Origin: Todiramphus chloris collaris
Taxonomy: Eukaryota > Chordata > Aves > Coraciiformes > Alcedinidae
DNA: 64,000 nucleotides
Assembly (NCBI GenBank): GCA_025345505.1
Contig: JANVCC010000261.1
Span: forward strand, 598,191 to 662,190
Direction: 5' to 3'
Part shown: in pieces, positions 1 through 41,700 of the stretch
Layout: the number at the start of each line of letters is the position of its first letter
Numbering within the stretch: the first letter of the stretch is position 1
Program-made: the position numbers and the translations under genes
The notes under the pieces: model-generated
What the model was told of the DNA's origin: nothing
Database searches by the model: none
What the model saw: only the letters and a program-made list of their open reading frames with translations

Positions 1-242
1 ATAGTTTACTTGAGGTATAGGTTTCTTTTCCTTTCTAACATAACTTCATGGGATTTTTTGTTCCATTCCTTGTTTCTTCAGACATTTTATCTACTTCATT
101 TGCTTCTACACTAAACTAGAGGTTTTTTGGTATCTCTTAACAAGATTTCACTTACTTTATTTTATTAGATGAATGGTTTTTACTTGACTTTTTAAAATCA
201 TTAAGACCCTGGCAAATACATAGTTTGAGTCATATTTCACAG

Positions 243-28449
<28,207 letters not shown>

Positions 28450-30910
28450 GCTCGTGAAGACGCCGCTGACAAGAGAAAGAACTTGGTTTTTTTTAAAAAA
28501 AAAAAGTACAATCACTGTGGAGCAAAGTGCAAGCGATATTTATCTAGCCTGCTCTAAGGGATCCCCCCCAATTCTGAAGTAGGCTTTATTCCTAGGGATG
28601 AAATTACCACATCAGTTAGGATTAAAAGAATCCTGGATTCCACTTATTTTCACAGGAGTCACACCCGCCAGCGCTGATCCCCAGCTAACCAAGCTGTAGG
28701 CTCTGGGATGAGGATGTAGTTTGGTAGAAGAAGAATCCTTTTTGTATTCAGCCAAGCTGGGGGCAGAAGCTGCTCCCAGCTTGGATGTGGTACACGAAAC
28801 GCAACCCAGCGTGTGGAATTCATTAAAGATAAATGCAGAGGAGAGCCCATCGTGTCTCTTCAGCTCTGTACTGCGGTACAGGAATACTCAGGGGTTTGAA
28901 ACTACAATATAAGGTAGATATTTGTATTAAAAGGAATAGTCTTGTTCTCTGTGCAGTGTTAGATTAAAATTTGTAATTGCGTACATATTGGAACTGTCTT
29001 TGGCAAAATTTCCACAGGGTGTCAAAGTTTACTCCTTAAACCTGAACAAATCAGCAAAGGCGTGGCAGGCGCTGTGCACCCAGGGCCCCGGTACTGCTGT
29101 TTCACCCCCCTAGGCCCCTCCTCCTCGACCCAGGGAGGAAGCAGAAAGCTTCTCCTGCCTGCTCTCTCCTCAGTTAGACACCAGAATAACTTGCCAGCAA
29201 ATCCCCTTCAGTTTCTCATCAGAGTTTTGGAAACCCGTGGTCCGTCCTCCTTTGTGCGTGGAAACGAGTCCCAACCCCCCCCGTGTCTTTGGGGTGGGCT
29301 GTACTCAACTTAACTCTCCAGCTCCTTCTCACTCATTCCAGTTGGCTGCAGAGCTCGTGCCCAAGTGATGTGCAGGAAGCAGCGCTGCCTGAGCTGGAGC
29401 CGAGGGGCAGAAGGTGTTTTACAACAGCTCTGGGGGCACAGCAGAGGAGAAGCCCCAGGGAGCTGGGACTGCTCAGGAGAGCGCCCAGCAGCAAAGCTCT
29501 TGGCGTGTGTCACCTGGCACTGTCAGGCCTGTGTTGTGATTAGCGGCTGTAAACCCTGGTGCAGTGGCAGCCACACGTGCTCTCCTTACAAGCCCACGGT
29601 TGAGTGGTGCCAGAAGGAACTCAGTGCAGTACCATTGGGTTGTCAGGGTTAGAGGGCAGTGCTACCTGGTCTGCTCCTGCAGTTGCCAAGGGTTACCCCA
29701 CGGAGGTTTCCATGAAAAAAACCCATAATCCTCCTGCACATCATCACCCCTTTAGTTCAGAGAAAAAGGCAGTGTGTTCTTAAAACCAGTTCAGGAACAT
29801 CCCCAAAAACATTCACAATGGCCTTCACTTGATCTGCAGGTCACTGGAGAAGGATCTGCCAAAGCTGCAGTTTGGGTTTTTTTTTAAGCGTAGTGTTAAT
29901 TCAGCAACCTTTTTAAAAAATCTTGTGAAAAGAGATGTTTACAGATGAAGAAACATAATATATTCAACAGAGCTAAAGGAAAAGAGTTTGCATCTGTCTG
30001 TGGTAATGTAGCTTAACTCCCGTGCTGTAAATTGAGCAAACTTCAGGTGCAGAACCATCCCATTTCTGTACATTTTTTATTTTCCCTCCAGATCCAACCT
30101 GCCTTATCTATTTTAACACTTGGAAGAAGCAGGGATAGAGAAGCTGCTTCTTGAAGCTTTTGATACACACCTGAATGTACCCCAGTAGTTCTGGTTGTTG
30201 CCAGGAGCTCTCGAGGCCGCCCCCAAGTCTTTGCGTGGTGTCCGAGTTTCAGGTTTCCTTTGTGTTTTTTGTGTTTGATGTTTGCACTAAGTTCTTAAAA
30301 TTCCAGGTGCTGAGACTACTCTGAGGAGTTAGCCCCGTGAAGTGGTGTGAAACCCGCCCCGGGGCGCGAACGCAGTCAGACAGGCGGCTATTCCCCTGCC
30401 TTTACCACCCCCCAGTAAGCCCAGTTCCCGACCTCGCTCTCACTGGCAGCAAGTTGGGTGACGGGCTGGCCAGAGCACAGCCAGCTCGAGAGGCACGGGC
30501 CCGGCCCCTGAAGAGTGCGCCAGGCTGCCTCGACATCTGGATCATCACTGTTCATTTGGGGTTGAAGCCTCATCAGCAAGGCCATTCTTATGAATGTAGT
30601 CAGCCGGCCAGCATACTGTTTTACCTGTAGATGTTCTTGTCTCTTCACAAGTTAAATTTGAATGTAAACTAAGATTTAAAGAATCATATGCAGATGCTTT
30701 TTGCTTAACTTATGTACTTGCTTTTTGTGACTTCCTGAAGAGGGTAAAAAAATGTTGCTTTCCTAGTGTAAAGTTTTCTTAACCAAAAACTTGGTGAATT
30801 TAGCTTCACTAGTCAGTCTACCTCATGTTATTGTTTATGAACTGAAACTGTCTCAAGTTGTGGCTACGGTGTGTTTATAATGTGCTCTCATTAAATTTGG
30901 AGATACTACG
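28450..30910 (+). other. GREB1L: GREB1L 3'UTR (probable extent)
   Basis: Non-coding sequence after the stop. No AATAAA was found; variant ATTAAA hexamers occur near 28621, 28822, 28926 and 28964, and the last at 30890-30895, which I take as the likely distal signal. It starts with a T/A homopolymer tract (about 28486-28505). The extent is inferred, not demonstrated. Confidence 0.6.
30890..30895 (+). promoter_or_regulatory. GREB1L: Candidate polyadenylation signal ATTAAA, GREB1L
   Basis: ATTAAA in an AT-rich stretch at the end of the 3'UTR, the last such hexamer before GC-rich intergenic sequence. The variant hexamer is the second most common in vertebrates. Earlier ATTAAA copies could give a shorter transcript. 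Confidence 0.45.
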
Positions 30911-31729
30911 TTCCCAACAAAGCCTCCCTCTCGCTGAACTCAACTCCCCCGCGCAGGACTGGCTGGTGCTGTGCCCAGCTGCTGACAGGAGGCCCACCCT
31001 GGGTTGCGTGGCGTTAAGGGGGCTGCTGCCAGCACTGGAGGGCTTCAGCCAGGGTACGCGTGATCTGGGAGAGGAGCTTTGCCCCAGCCAAGAGGGGCAG
31101 GTAAATGATTGAAAGGGGCATGGGCTGGCTCTGGCCCCTGCTCAGGACATCAGAGCAGCACGAATACTTCAGCGCTTTCTGCTTTCTGAGACTGCCAGAG
31201 GTTCACCTTTAGCTTTCCTGTGACCCCCACCCCTTTTCACAAAGCCCTTTACAGTTCACTCAGGAGCCCTTGAAAAGGACAAGTTCCAGGCTGCTGTTTC
31301 CAAGCTCCACAGCCCAAGATTCACCACTGCTCAGCTACTTCAGTCTTAGGTACTCTGAAGAACACTTCAGGCACTGCGAGTTCTTTGCCTTAGCTCTAGG
31401 CCAAGGGAGGGACAGCACAATACAAACAACTGCACCCAAGTTCCAAAATTACTGAGTTTGGATTTAATGAAACCTTTCCCATCCTATGCCGGGGTTTTGA
31501 GCTGTTACTCAGGGCTGAAGGCACCAGCCCTTACCTTGCTGTTAACCCGGTATCGGGGCAGTGCAGGCCCTTGCGGGGCGACGCCAGCGCCGTGGCACGG
31601 AGGGAGTTGTGGCCCCAAGCAGGCAGGAGGGCAGCGACCGTGCTCTCCAGGGGCTGCTTCCCTGGCCCCTCGGGCAGTGCCAATCACACCCCACGCTCGC
31701 GTACACTTAGCAGCGATACAGAGGAACTT
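30911..31729. other. Intergenic gap between convergent GREB1L and ESCO1
   Basis: About 0.8 kb between the two likely 3' ends. It is moderately GC-rich with no open frame that resembles a protein and no recognisable repeat. Transcription termination of both genes must take place here or overlap into the opposite gene. Confidence 0.5.
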
Positions 31730-32564
31730 TAAAAAAAGCTATCAAGTATTTTATTTAATCTATCTACATTATGTACAGATCGAGAAAGGCCACAGCAGTT
31801 TTTCAACATACAAACTCTTTTAAAAGAGGAGAGATTTCTGAAGAAGTGACAAGTATCAAAGCGAAGTCCGCCAACAGGTACATACCCAGCAGGGTAGGTC
31901 AGGGCAAGGAGGAGCACGCGCCCTCCCTGGGGCTCGCACTGCTCGCTCTGGGGCTGCCCTGGGGGACAGGGACGTGGGGAGCGGACGTTTCTGGTGCCGC
32001 TGCCACCTCGTAGACTCCTGACGCTGGCAGGGCACAGAAGCCCCCCGGAACCCCCCGCAGAGCCTGCGAGGGCGGTGAGCCCGCGGCCTTCGCGCTGCCA
32101 CGCTTCGCGCCTGGACGCGCCCGAGCGGCACCTCGAGCTTCGAGCTCCGGCAAGGCAGAGGCTGCCGGTCCCGGCCCCAGGCGGCTGCTGGGAGAGCAGC
32201 GCTCGGCCCAGGCAGCACTGGTGCATGGCCCTGTCAGGAACTCCAGCCTGTACTCGCCCGTGAGACAGAGTCTTTGCATTAGCTTACAGTCCACTATGAA
32301 CAAGTTTCTGCTGCATGTAAACATGACTAACTAGATAAAATACAATCAAACTTTTGTAAAAGTTAATAAAATATCTTTCTTTTAAAAAACAAAGTTAGCC
32401 TATTACCGCTTTGTTTACAATTTTAATAAAACAGCACAACCTTTGGGTTGTTACCGGTCCTGAGTTCACTGTGATAAAAATGGCCCTGGCTCCTGCCGAA
32501 ATCTGCAGCCGCTCGGCGCCTTCTGGCAGCAGTCTCCTAATAAAAAGGGAATCGTGGGGAGCAG
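31730..32564 (-). other. ESCO1: ESCO1 3'UTR
   Basis: Sequence after the ESCO1 stop (TAA, 32567-32565) down to the AATAAA on the - strand at 31755-31750. The middle (about 31900-32270) is very GC- and CpG-rich while both ends are AT-rich. Several open frames in the GC-rich part overlap each other and resemble no protein. Confidence 0.65.
31750..31755 (-). promoter_or_regulatory. ESCO1: Polyadenylation signal AATAAA, ESCO1
   Basis: The + strand reads tttatt, so the - strand has a canonical AATAAA 0.8 kb past the ESCO1 stop codon in an AT-rich setting. Cleavage is expected 10-30 bases further, near 31725-31740. Confidence 0.7.
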
Positions 32565-32712
32565 TTAAGTCTGGTGCTGCCCGCTGAGGAAGTTGTATAC
32601 CAGGAACTGGCCGGTGCCACAGTACTGGGTTGCAAAGAGTTTTCCATCAGGAGTGGGGTCAGAGAAAGCGATTTCTTCTTTACTTAAGTACGAACCATAT
32701 ATGAAGTTGCTC
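32565..32712 (-). CDS. ESCO1: ESCO1 last coding exon
   Basis: Acceptor tttttaaacag on the - strand precedes 32712. One base completes an arginine codon, then [39 protein letters not shown] and C-terminus LSGQHQT with TAA. The aspartate of FSDPTPDG corresponds to human Asp810, a residue known to be needed for activity. The last residues differ from human, as expected for this variable end. Confidence 0.97.
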
Positions 32713-35700
32713 CTGTTTAAAAAGAAAACAAACCAACAAAACCCACTAATTATCAGGGAACAACGCGAGAATATCTCTGCTATCAGCCCACAAAGCAGGA
32801 AGGGGCAGAGGCATTCAGAAGGGGGCAGCTCCATTTTGCTCCTCGCAGGCAGCAAGAGGGTCACTTCTGCTGGGAGGGTTTTCAGAAGGTGTTGCTATTT
32901 TGGAAGAAATGCTCAGGCAGAGCAATTGCTTGGGAGCTGCATCAAGAGTTCAGCTTCAGAGTTTGAAAACCCCACAGTTTTCATTCATTCCAGCTATCTG
33001 CAGAGAAGAGACTGGGAGGGCTGGGCCTGCACGCACTGGGGATGAAGAGAAGCTGCAGAGCGAGGGGGCTCTGGGGCACTGGAGGGCCCCGATGACATTG
33101 CCCGCTCCCGGTTTGAATGCAACGTTTGACACTTGGATGCGAGCACATCTTGGCTTCATTTAGAACATCCAAGAATGCAACCTTAAGGAATAATTCATGA
33201 AGTGAGACAATTTCAGTAATAACTGTCTGGACAGAAAGATTCCTTTTGCTTAACGTCTTCAGCAAAATATTTTATGTGTTTTATTCTTACTTGAAGAAGG
33301 AGAGAACCAAGGGATACCCACTGCACTTTTCTGGGTGGCTGTGTGAGCAAATGTAGAAGATTAATCTCAGGTTTAGACCTCAGTCAGGGAAGGAGGAATT
33401 AAACTTCACCCTTGGACACAAAAAACTCAACTTGTATAGGAATTAGAAGAAAGCCATTAAACGAACAGCACGCACTGGCAGGGGAGCTATGAACTCTGCC
33501 CGTATCTGCGTCTCCACTCCATCGGAGGCAAAGCCAATCGGTACAGAATACTGCTTAATTACTGCCAGCTTCATTCCCTTCTCTTCAGGGTATTTAGGAA
33601 GATGATTGTGCAAGGTTCTTACGACTGTATGGCTGGGTTTTTGTGACTCCAGGTCAGCTGTGAACGCTCAAGGGAAGCAGGGCAGACATTCTCAAACTGG
33701 ACTAGTCTGCTAGGATGCCCTCAGCGTTTTGAAGTTGGGGGTTAGCTGGCTGCCAGAGCCATCCCCACTCAAACCACCTTTCAGGCATTTCGGCTGCAGT
33801 TTCACTGGCAGCTGAGCAGATCTGTTTACTGACATCAAAAATCAAGTCTCACTCCTTTTCTTTGTCTCATGCAACTCCCAGGGCTCGCTCGTTCACACCA
33901 GCTCCAGAGCTCATCAGACCCTTCTCCAAACCAACCCAGCAGCAGACGAACACAAAGCTCTTTGTGGTGAGCCTGTTTTGTACTGAGGTAGCACTGAGCT
34001 AACGGAAGGCCAAACAAGCATCAGAGCACAGCAAAAGGTAAGATGCAGTGAATGGCTAAGAAGAAAACAGAGTCTTCTCACCAGCTGCAGCAAACCATTA
34101 AAACTGACTCTACAGATCTTTCAGAGCTGTAACTGAGGGAGCAACTCCAGCATCGCCCTGGGAAAGAAACTGTTCCTCTAGAAGGAGTTTCTAGGAAGCT
34201 ACTGAGTACACAATTAGCAGCCAGCCAGAAATAAAGCCAAACCTTACTGAATACAGCCTGACAGGCAATAGTTCAGACAGCACATGCTCCTGTGAGAACT
34301 CTGCAGCTGCTCCAGCAGGCAGGCAGGGTGCACTCTGCAGGGACCAGCTTTGCTAGGCTCCCCAGAAGCCAAGGGGGCAGGGGCTGGCAGGCAGCGGTAC
34401 CTGTGCCACAGACTCCAAGGAGATGGAGCCAGCCAGGCACCCAGCACAACCCGGGCAGCCCAGCAGCACTAACATTTGGGTGGTTCTTGGCATTGCTCAG
34501 AACAGGCATTTAAACATCTACAATGTGTCAGGGGAAGAAATCTAAGGTTTGGAGACTCAACATTTTTAACGTTTATCTGAACAGCAGCGTGGATGTTCAA
34601 GCCCTTCTATGGATCTAGCACGTAGCATTCAGCTGAGCACTCAGCACTGACCAGGAAAGCTCCAGGGAAATGTAAAGTATCTCATAAGGCTCAGTGAACC
34701 CGAGTACAGCAGAGAAAAAACACAGCTGGAAGCTGCCAGACTGTATCAAACAGCTCAGTGCACTCAGCTCTGTTCTTTCCCCTTCTCTACCCCTAAGAAA
34801 TGGCCATTCAGCCAATGGTTAAGGTACAGTCCTTAACACTTGGGGAATCTCACTTTGACTGAACTCATTTCCTTCTCTCACAATTGCCTCAGAGGAACTG
34901 ACCCAGGCTCGTGGCAGTCTGCTGGAGGGACTCATTACAACTGCACTTAGCAGACAGGTGTCTGTTGAAGAGGAGCTCTGCCAGGGTCCTGGTGTTAGCT
35001 GCTGAACTCCAGCTAATTCTGAACCATCAGCTGTGCTCAAATCTACATCCCCAGGATCACTGGCAGCTTAAGAATCCAAGCTTAAGACAGACAAAGCAAG
35101 AAATGTTTTGGACTGAGTTCTATCTAAACACACATGCAACCAAGACAATGTTCCTGTGTTACCTAAGAGACTCTATCATGCGAGAGGCAATCTTCTTCCG
35201 CCGCATCATGCTGAACACCCAGATTCGGCTGATCCCACAGATAGCAGGTTCTGGAGAAGTTGAACAGCACCATGCTTTCTGCCTTTCAAATATAACTTTC
35301 TCATTTTCTGAACTGACTTCTGGAAGCTTCTCTTCTATAACTCTGTAGCCCTGCAGGTGATGTAAAAAGACATATTTGTCATGTTATAAAAACATCACTA
35401 CTGACTGAACAAATAATGCCTTACCAAAAGGACTGCATATTTGTGTCTCATTTAATTCCGCTTAACAGTTCCAAAATTGGAGCAGATGATAAAGGATTAA
35501 ACAAACAAAGAAACCAAAACAAACCAAAAAGAACAATTAAATCTAAAGTTTATCAGATTTAAAACAGCAGCAACAAATAATCCAGTTCTTATTACCAGAT
35601 GGATTAAAATGTTTGCATCATTTTCTCTGCTTTTGAGTACGACCGTTTTCCTTCTCACCTGCTATTGCCAGGGGACAGCAGGAAGCACCAGTTTACCAGG

Positions 35701-38700
35701 GAACAGACAGAATATGCAGTACAGTTTTCTGTACTGCAACCAGCAGTCCGACCTCCTGTCCAGCTCTCCACTGCACAGCTCTGCTTGCTGCAGAGCTGCT
35801 TGGCCCTGCAGTGATCCACCCCCTCTACAGGGTACCCACTTTTCCACCCATGCTGGGTTTCTGCCAGGCAGGGAGCGGAATCTGCTTGTCAACAAGCAAG
35901 AGGAGAGCCTGAGCTAGCAAAACAATAGCAGAGGAAGCAAAACTCCACCCTTCAGCTCTGCCACATTCTTAGATGAGCAGGTCTGAGCCAAGTGAGGCAC
36001 TACACCAGTGTCTCAGGTCAGTGTCAGCTACACAAAACTGAGTATCTGTATTTCAGAAGGGGCTACCACCAAAGGGCCCCTCCTCTCTGGAGGAGGCACA
36101 CAAGGAACACTTCTCTGCTAAATGGCTAGACTCCAGCTCTGAGGTGATCCCACAGTTTCAGAATGCCTGACGACCATGCTCACTGAGCACCGATGCACAC
36201 TGTCTTCCTCCAGTTCAATCACTTACCCACTGGATGTGTTCTGCAATTAAACAGCCAATAACTTTTTTGTCGTTGGAAATAAAAAGAAGAGTTTTAGTTC
36301 TAGAGTAACACATGAGGGGAGCTTGCTGAAATCCCAAGTCATTGTCTACCATTTCTCTAATTTCTTCAACCTGTCAAAAGAAGTTTAAAGCCCTTTAAGA
36401 AACACATGTTCATGTACATTTGTAGAAATATATATATAAATATATGCAAAAACGCACTGAAAACTATTCCAGAAGTTAAAGATTACCCCAAGTAACCTGC
36501 AACACATTGGTCCACATAAACTTTCCCTAAATAAGACCCGGCTGGAAACAGGAAGAGTAGAGATCTCCAAGTCAGCTTCCATAAAGTCCAAACTTCAGTT
36601 AGTCAGAGGCTAACAGAGAGAATGCAGACACAGTGTGGACTGCAGTATTCTAGAAGTAAATGAGATTTATGGCAGAAGTTCAAGTGGCTTAGTTGAATGT
36701 TTTCTATCTGTGATGAATTTTCAAGGCTTTTCTGCCAAGGCAGCTAGAGAGCATACGTGTTTGTTGTGAAAAAGGAGTAACTGCCATCTCTTAGCCCCAG
36801 CTTTCTGCTCTCACATCAGCTTTGCAAGGAGCAACTGAAACTAAAAAGAAAATCTAGTTTAATATTGGCAAGTTTAAAAGGAATATACAAATGCCAGCAT
36901 GAATCTGACCAAAAGCTGGGATTTTGCTGGGGGATTCTTGTACCTGCAGCTGGGCACTGAGACAGCCCCTGACACCCTTCCCTCCACGAGAGAGGGAGAA
37001 ACGATGAGACAGAAGGGAGGTGGGCTTCCCTGCGTGGTACATGAAATGGCATAACCTTCTTTAATGCATGTAGTAGTCAACTAGTGAAGCAAAACTAGCA
37101 TTACTGCTGCTACCAATATACCAAGTTAGTACTAAGCAAATGAAAACTGTGTTAAAAAAAAAAAAACAAACCTTTAAAATAATTTTTAAAAGGCATGTTA
37201 TCAGTTACCTTCTGTTTTCCCACCTAACCTGCAGGTACCACGCTTTAGTGAGAACTCCAGTTAGGGAATTTGAAACACTGAGTAACCATTCTCTCAACTT
37301 TAACCACACAGAAGTACAGAGAACTCTACCCCCAGTTACCTCATTTACTGCTGGCTTCCTTTCCTCTGCCCCACTTTGTATTTTAACTACATTTAAAATT
37401 TTTTTTTTCAGACATTTGAATCAAAAATTAATGGGCAATGAATGTATTAAAGTAACACCAACAGACAAAAGAAATGTAATAAATAAAATTACCTGCATTA
37501 AATATTGGAAAATAAATAAATACATACACACATACATAAAGAAGTTTCTTTTCATTTCAGTAGCTTCACAAATCCTGTTACTCTAAAGAAAACCCAGTAC
37601 AGTCACATCATCTTGGGCACCACCTCAGCCTCCAACCTCAACCACTCTGGCACCCTGTGATAGCTGCTTTTTTCACAGCACATTTTGCACTGCCAGCAAA
37701 TCCCCATCTAAAGCAAACAGTGGCAAAGCAGGCGTGATGCCCAGCTGTGTGAACACGGTTAGCCAGCAAGGCAGGGTGGCACCCTGCTGCTCCAGCCCCC
37801 CGTTTCCAGAGGCACGAGACATGGCACAAAGGGAAATGATCTCGAGGTGAGTATGTCAATGATCTCTCTACAGTGTTACTGAGGAGTACAGACTAGAAAC
37901 CAGCACGTCCTGGCAAGCTCCCTAACGTGAAACAGAGCTTGTTCAGCACAGAAAGGCTGCTGCAAAGGGGCAGAGAAGGATGTTTTCTGCAGCACGCTTT
38001 GCACTAATGAACTGACGCTGCAGTACAGAGACTCTGCTGGAGATGTAGTGAGAGTTCTGCAACGTTTTGGATAGCCAAGCACTGTAACAGAGTGCGAAGG
38101 GGTCAGGACAGGCTGCAGTGGTGAAGGTTTTATCAAGTTGTCAGCTGTATCCCAGCCAGAGCTGATCCTGCTTTGAATGTGGGAATGGACTCGATGGCTG
38201 AGGCCACTTTTCACCTCACTCTGGTTTTATCCAAAAAGTCATTTAGAGAATGGTGCCATATTCATGCCGTGTAATAAGAGCAATATGTTTCAGTTTAAGT
38301 ATAGTAAGTTTATATGACATAAAACATCTGTCAGAAAATCAGCAACTATATGAAAAAGATCTGTTAAGAACCAGTTGCTCCGATGCTGTTCCCAGCCCTG
38401 CCACCACTGCTGCTCGGAGCCATCCTCTCCAGAGAGCAGCAGTGCCCAGAGATGTTTGACCTGTGGAAAAAGCTACGGAGCCACTGATCTGCAGTTCTGA
38501 GTTCAGCTGAACTGCTCACAGGTAAATGATACAAACTGTACTATGAACGTGCTCGTTACTTGCAGGAAAACACCAAACAGGTACACGAGTCCGGTCCTTT
38601 TCAGCGTACCTTTTTAAGTGCGTACTTCGGGTCATCGGGAAGAACCATTATTATTTTTCCATCAGGATATTCAGCCAGAATTCTCTCCTTTTTCCAACCC

Positions 38701-41700
38701 TAAAGAAAACAAACACTTATCTAAACCATACACGAGATGTAATTTACAATCAGAAATTGCACATTATCATTCTAGACACCGAATCTATGCAGAGACTTCA
38801 TACTATTTAGCAGTTGTTTTGCTAGAGAAGGAAACTTCAGCTAGCTTTTTAAAAGGAGCACGACAGGTAGAATACGATCTTATGCAATAATTTATACAAT
38901 AGCCTAACTACATCCAGAAACAATCTGTGAAAGGCTGACAATTTCCCAGCTAGATTTTCTTCCCCCAGGAATGTAGCGCAAACTGAATTTTAAAACAGAA
39001 GCAGCAAACTCAGCTCACATAACTGATTTCCAAACCAATGGAATACTCATTTTCCAAAGTCCAGCCAATGGGAAAAACCCTAAGTTGTATTAAAAGATTT
39101 CTTTTTAACATAGTTACCTCCACAAATACACACTCAGTTTTAAAGTTTGGCATGCGAAAGACCTCCAGGAGGTTCTAAGTGAACTGATTGGCATGCAGTT
39201 GCCCAAAAAGTAAGGAATAGTTTATTTTGTTACTGATTCATAATTGTTAAAGCCACAAGAAGGATACTAGAAAAAAATTTATAACTACCTTCTAAGAATC
39301 TAATGGGGAAGGAGGCTACGTTGTGTGTATCTGAAGTATAAACATACTCAAAAAAATAGAGGTAATTAACTCTTCTTCAGATCCACACTCGTGGTGAATA
39401 ATGAGCAGTACCTGCATGGAAAAAAACAAAACAAAAAAGCCACTTAAATCTAGTAAGATGGGACTGGTAGATATTAGAACTCAAGTTGCTTTGACGGGAG
39501 CTAAAAATGCTGAATGCAGAAGTAACTTCAGCCACTGAAAAGGCTGATCTACAAGTCTTACTCAAAGCAACTTTAAACAAAAAAGCCTTTGAAGAAACAA
39601 TACTGATGGAATAATTCTCATTGAAATCTGTACCTTCCCACAAAATAAAGTTCAACTAAAGACCAAACAACAGAATTTGGCACTGAACGAGTGCTACCAC
39701 AAAAAAAAAAAAAAGAAAGAAAATAGAAATACAACGGTGTTACAATACTTTATCTGCATCTCATTTTAACCACGCTGACTTTATGGCCCTTGCTCCAAAC
39801 AAGACACGAAGAGAATAATTTTCGAAATGTATCTACCTGCTGCAGCCCTGAACTCTTGAAGCACGAGGCTGGCAGCCAGCACGGCCACGCTTGCAACACG
39901 GGCAGCACCGAGTCCTGCCCGCTTTCCTCTGGGCAGGCGCTGCTCTCAGGTCTCCAGGGGCCGCAGGCAGCAGCGGGCAGGCAGCAGGAGTGCAAGCTGT
40001 GGGGCAGCGACCCGCACGCAGGTACGGAGAGGCAGGGATCGCTACTCTCCGACCTCGAGCGCCATCCTCTCTCAGCTTGCCTTTTGCTACCTTTTGCCCA
40101 CCCGTGTGCCCCGCCAACGCTTTCTCAGCCTGTTTTACACCAGCTGGGACCACCACTCAGCAGGCAGACGCGGTGTGTTTGACAGCTCTGCTGTCACAGC
40201 ACCCAGAACGTCGCAGGCCTGACGCAGAACATTCAACTCTACATTTTAGGTTGCGGGCCTGAATGCAGAAAGTCACCCCAGAATCTTGGGGGAAGGTGTC
40301 CTGCTCATGCCCGAGGCAGGTATTTCCAGCAAAACGAGATGCGATGGAAGAACACGTCTCCGAACATCCTCCCCCCGCGGCAGCTCAAGCAGCAGAGCCC
40401 TGGCAGGAGTCTAAAAGGAACGCTGTAAAACACAGTGCCCGACTCTGACCCTGGCACCTCTCCATTCTCTGATGACATCACATGGGGGTACTTTCTAAAC
40501 TGAAGTATTTGGGCACTTATTCAGAAAGGTGTCTTTCTGATGAAGCTTTCCAAGAGGTTTCTGCAAACCCTAAGGTCAGCCAAGGTTTTTCGTGCAGGCT
40601 TTTAGAAACCAGATTCCTTTGGTATTGATGCAGCTCAAATAAAACCCAACGTTTCACATGAGACTCTGCATCTTCAGCATCCTTATTGTTCTGCTTTACT
40701 AAGGAATGAACTTTAAACTGGACAGATGGAAGTAAGGCACCAGAGTGGTCCCAGCTCTGTCACAGAAAAGCTGGTAAGGAAGATGTGCTCCAGCTGCAGC
40801 TGGGGCTGATCCCATTCAATATCCACAGCACACGAAAGGAGCTTTAGCACCAGTGTCCTGCACGGTTTCCCTTAACACACCTACTAGTGATTTTTTTAAA
40901 CAAAAACCCCACATTATCTTAACACCACTAAACCAAAACACAACAGCCTGCAAGGTATTTTGACCCCTGAGAACTACAGCAGGGCTCTTCACTCGGGCAG
41001 GGGGAGAACACCTTAGGATAGGAAAAACCAAACACATCACATCTGCGGTGTGGAATCAGAGAACGGGTTGGGTTGGATGGGACCTCAAAGATCATCTCCT
41101 TCCAACCCCCCTGCCATGGGCAGGGACACCTCCCACTAGAGCAGGTTGCTCACAGCCCCAGCCAGCCTGGGCTTGAACACTTCCAGGGATGGGGCTTCCA
41201 CAGCTTCCCTGGGCAATCTCTTCCAGTGCCTCACCACCCTCATAGTGAAGAACTTCTTCCTAATTTCTCATCTAAATCTCCCCTCTCCCAGTTTGAAGCC
41301 ATCACCCCTCATCCCATCACCACATGCCCTTGTAAACAGCCCCTCCCCAGCTTTCCTGTAGCCCCCTTCAGACACTGGAAGGCTGCTATAAGGTCTCCTG
41401 GAGCCTTCTCTTCTCCAGGCTGAACAACCCCAACTCCCTCAGCCTGTCCTCCTAGGAGAGGGGCTCCAGCCCTCTGATGATCTTTGTGGCCTCCTCTGGC
41501 CCCACTCCAACAGGTCCATGTCCTTCTTGTGCTGGGGGCTCCAGAGCTGGGCCCAGTGCTCCAGGTGGGGTCTCCCCAGAGCAGCGCAGAGCAGAGGGGC
41601 AGAACCACCTCCCTCGACCTGCTGGCCACGCTTCTTTTGATGCAGCCCAGGGTATGGCTGGGGCTTCTGGGCTGCACTTGCACCTTGCTGGCTCATGTTG

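Larger units (their letters stand above)
36371..38609 (-). other. ESCO1 intron
   Basis: About 2.2 kb with two small microsatellites; nothing else recognised. Confidence 0.7.

Noticed and set aside
31729..32226. 165-codon open frame on the - strand in the ESCO1 3'UTR
   Set aside because: Arg/Ser/Gly-rich translation typical of GC-rich DNA, open in several frames at once.
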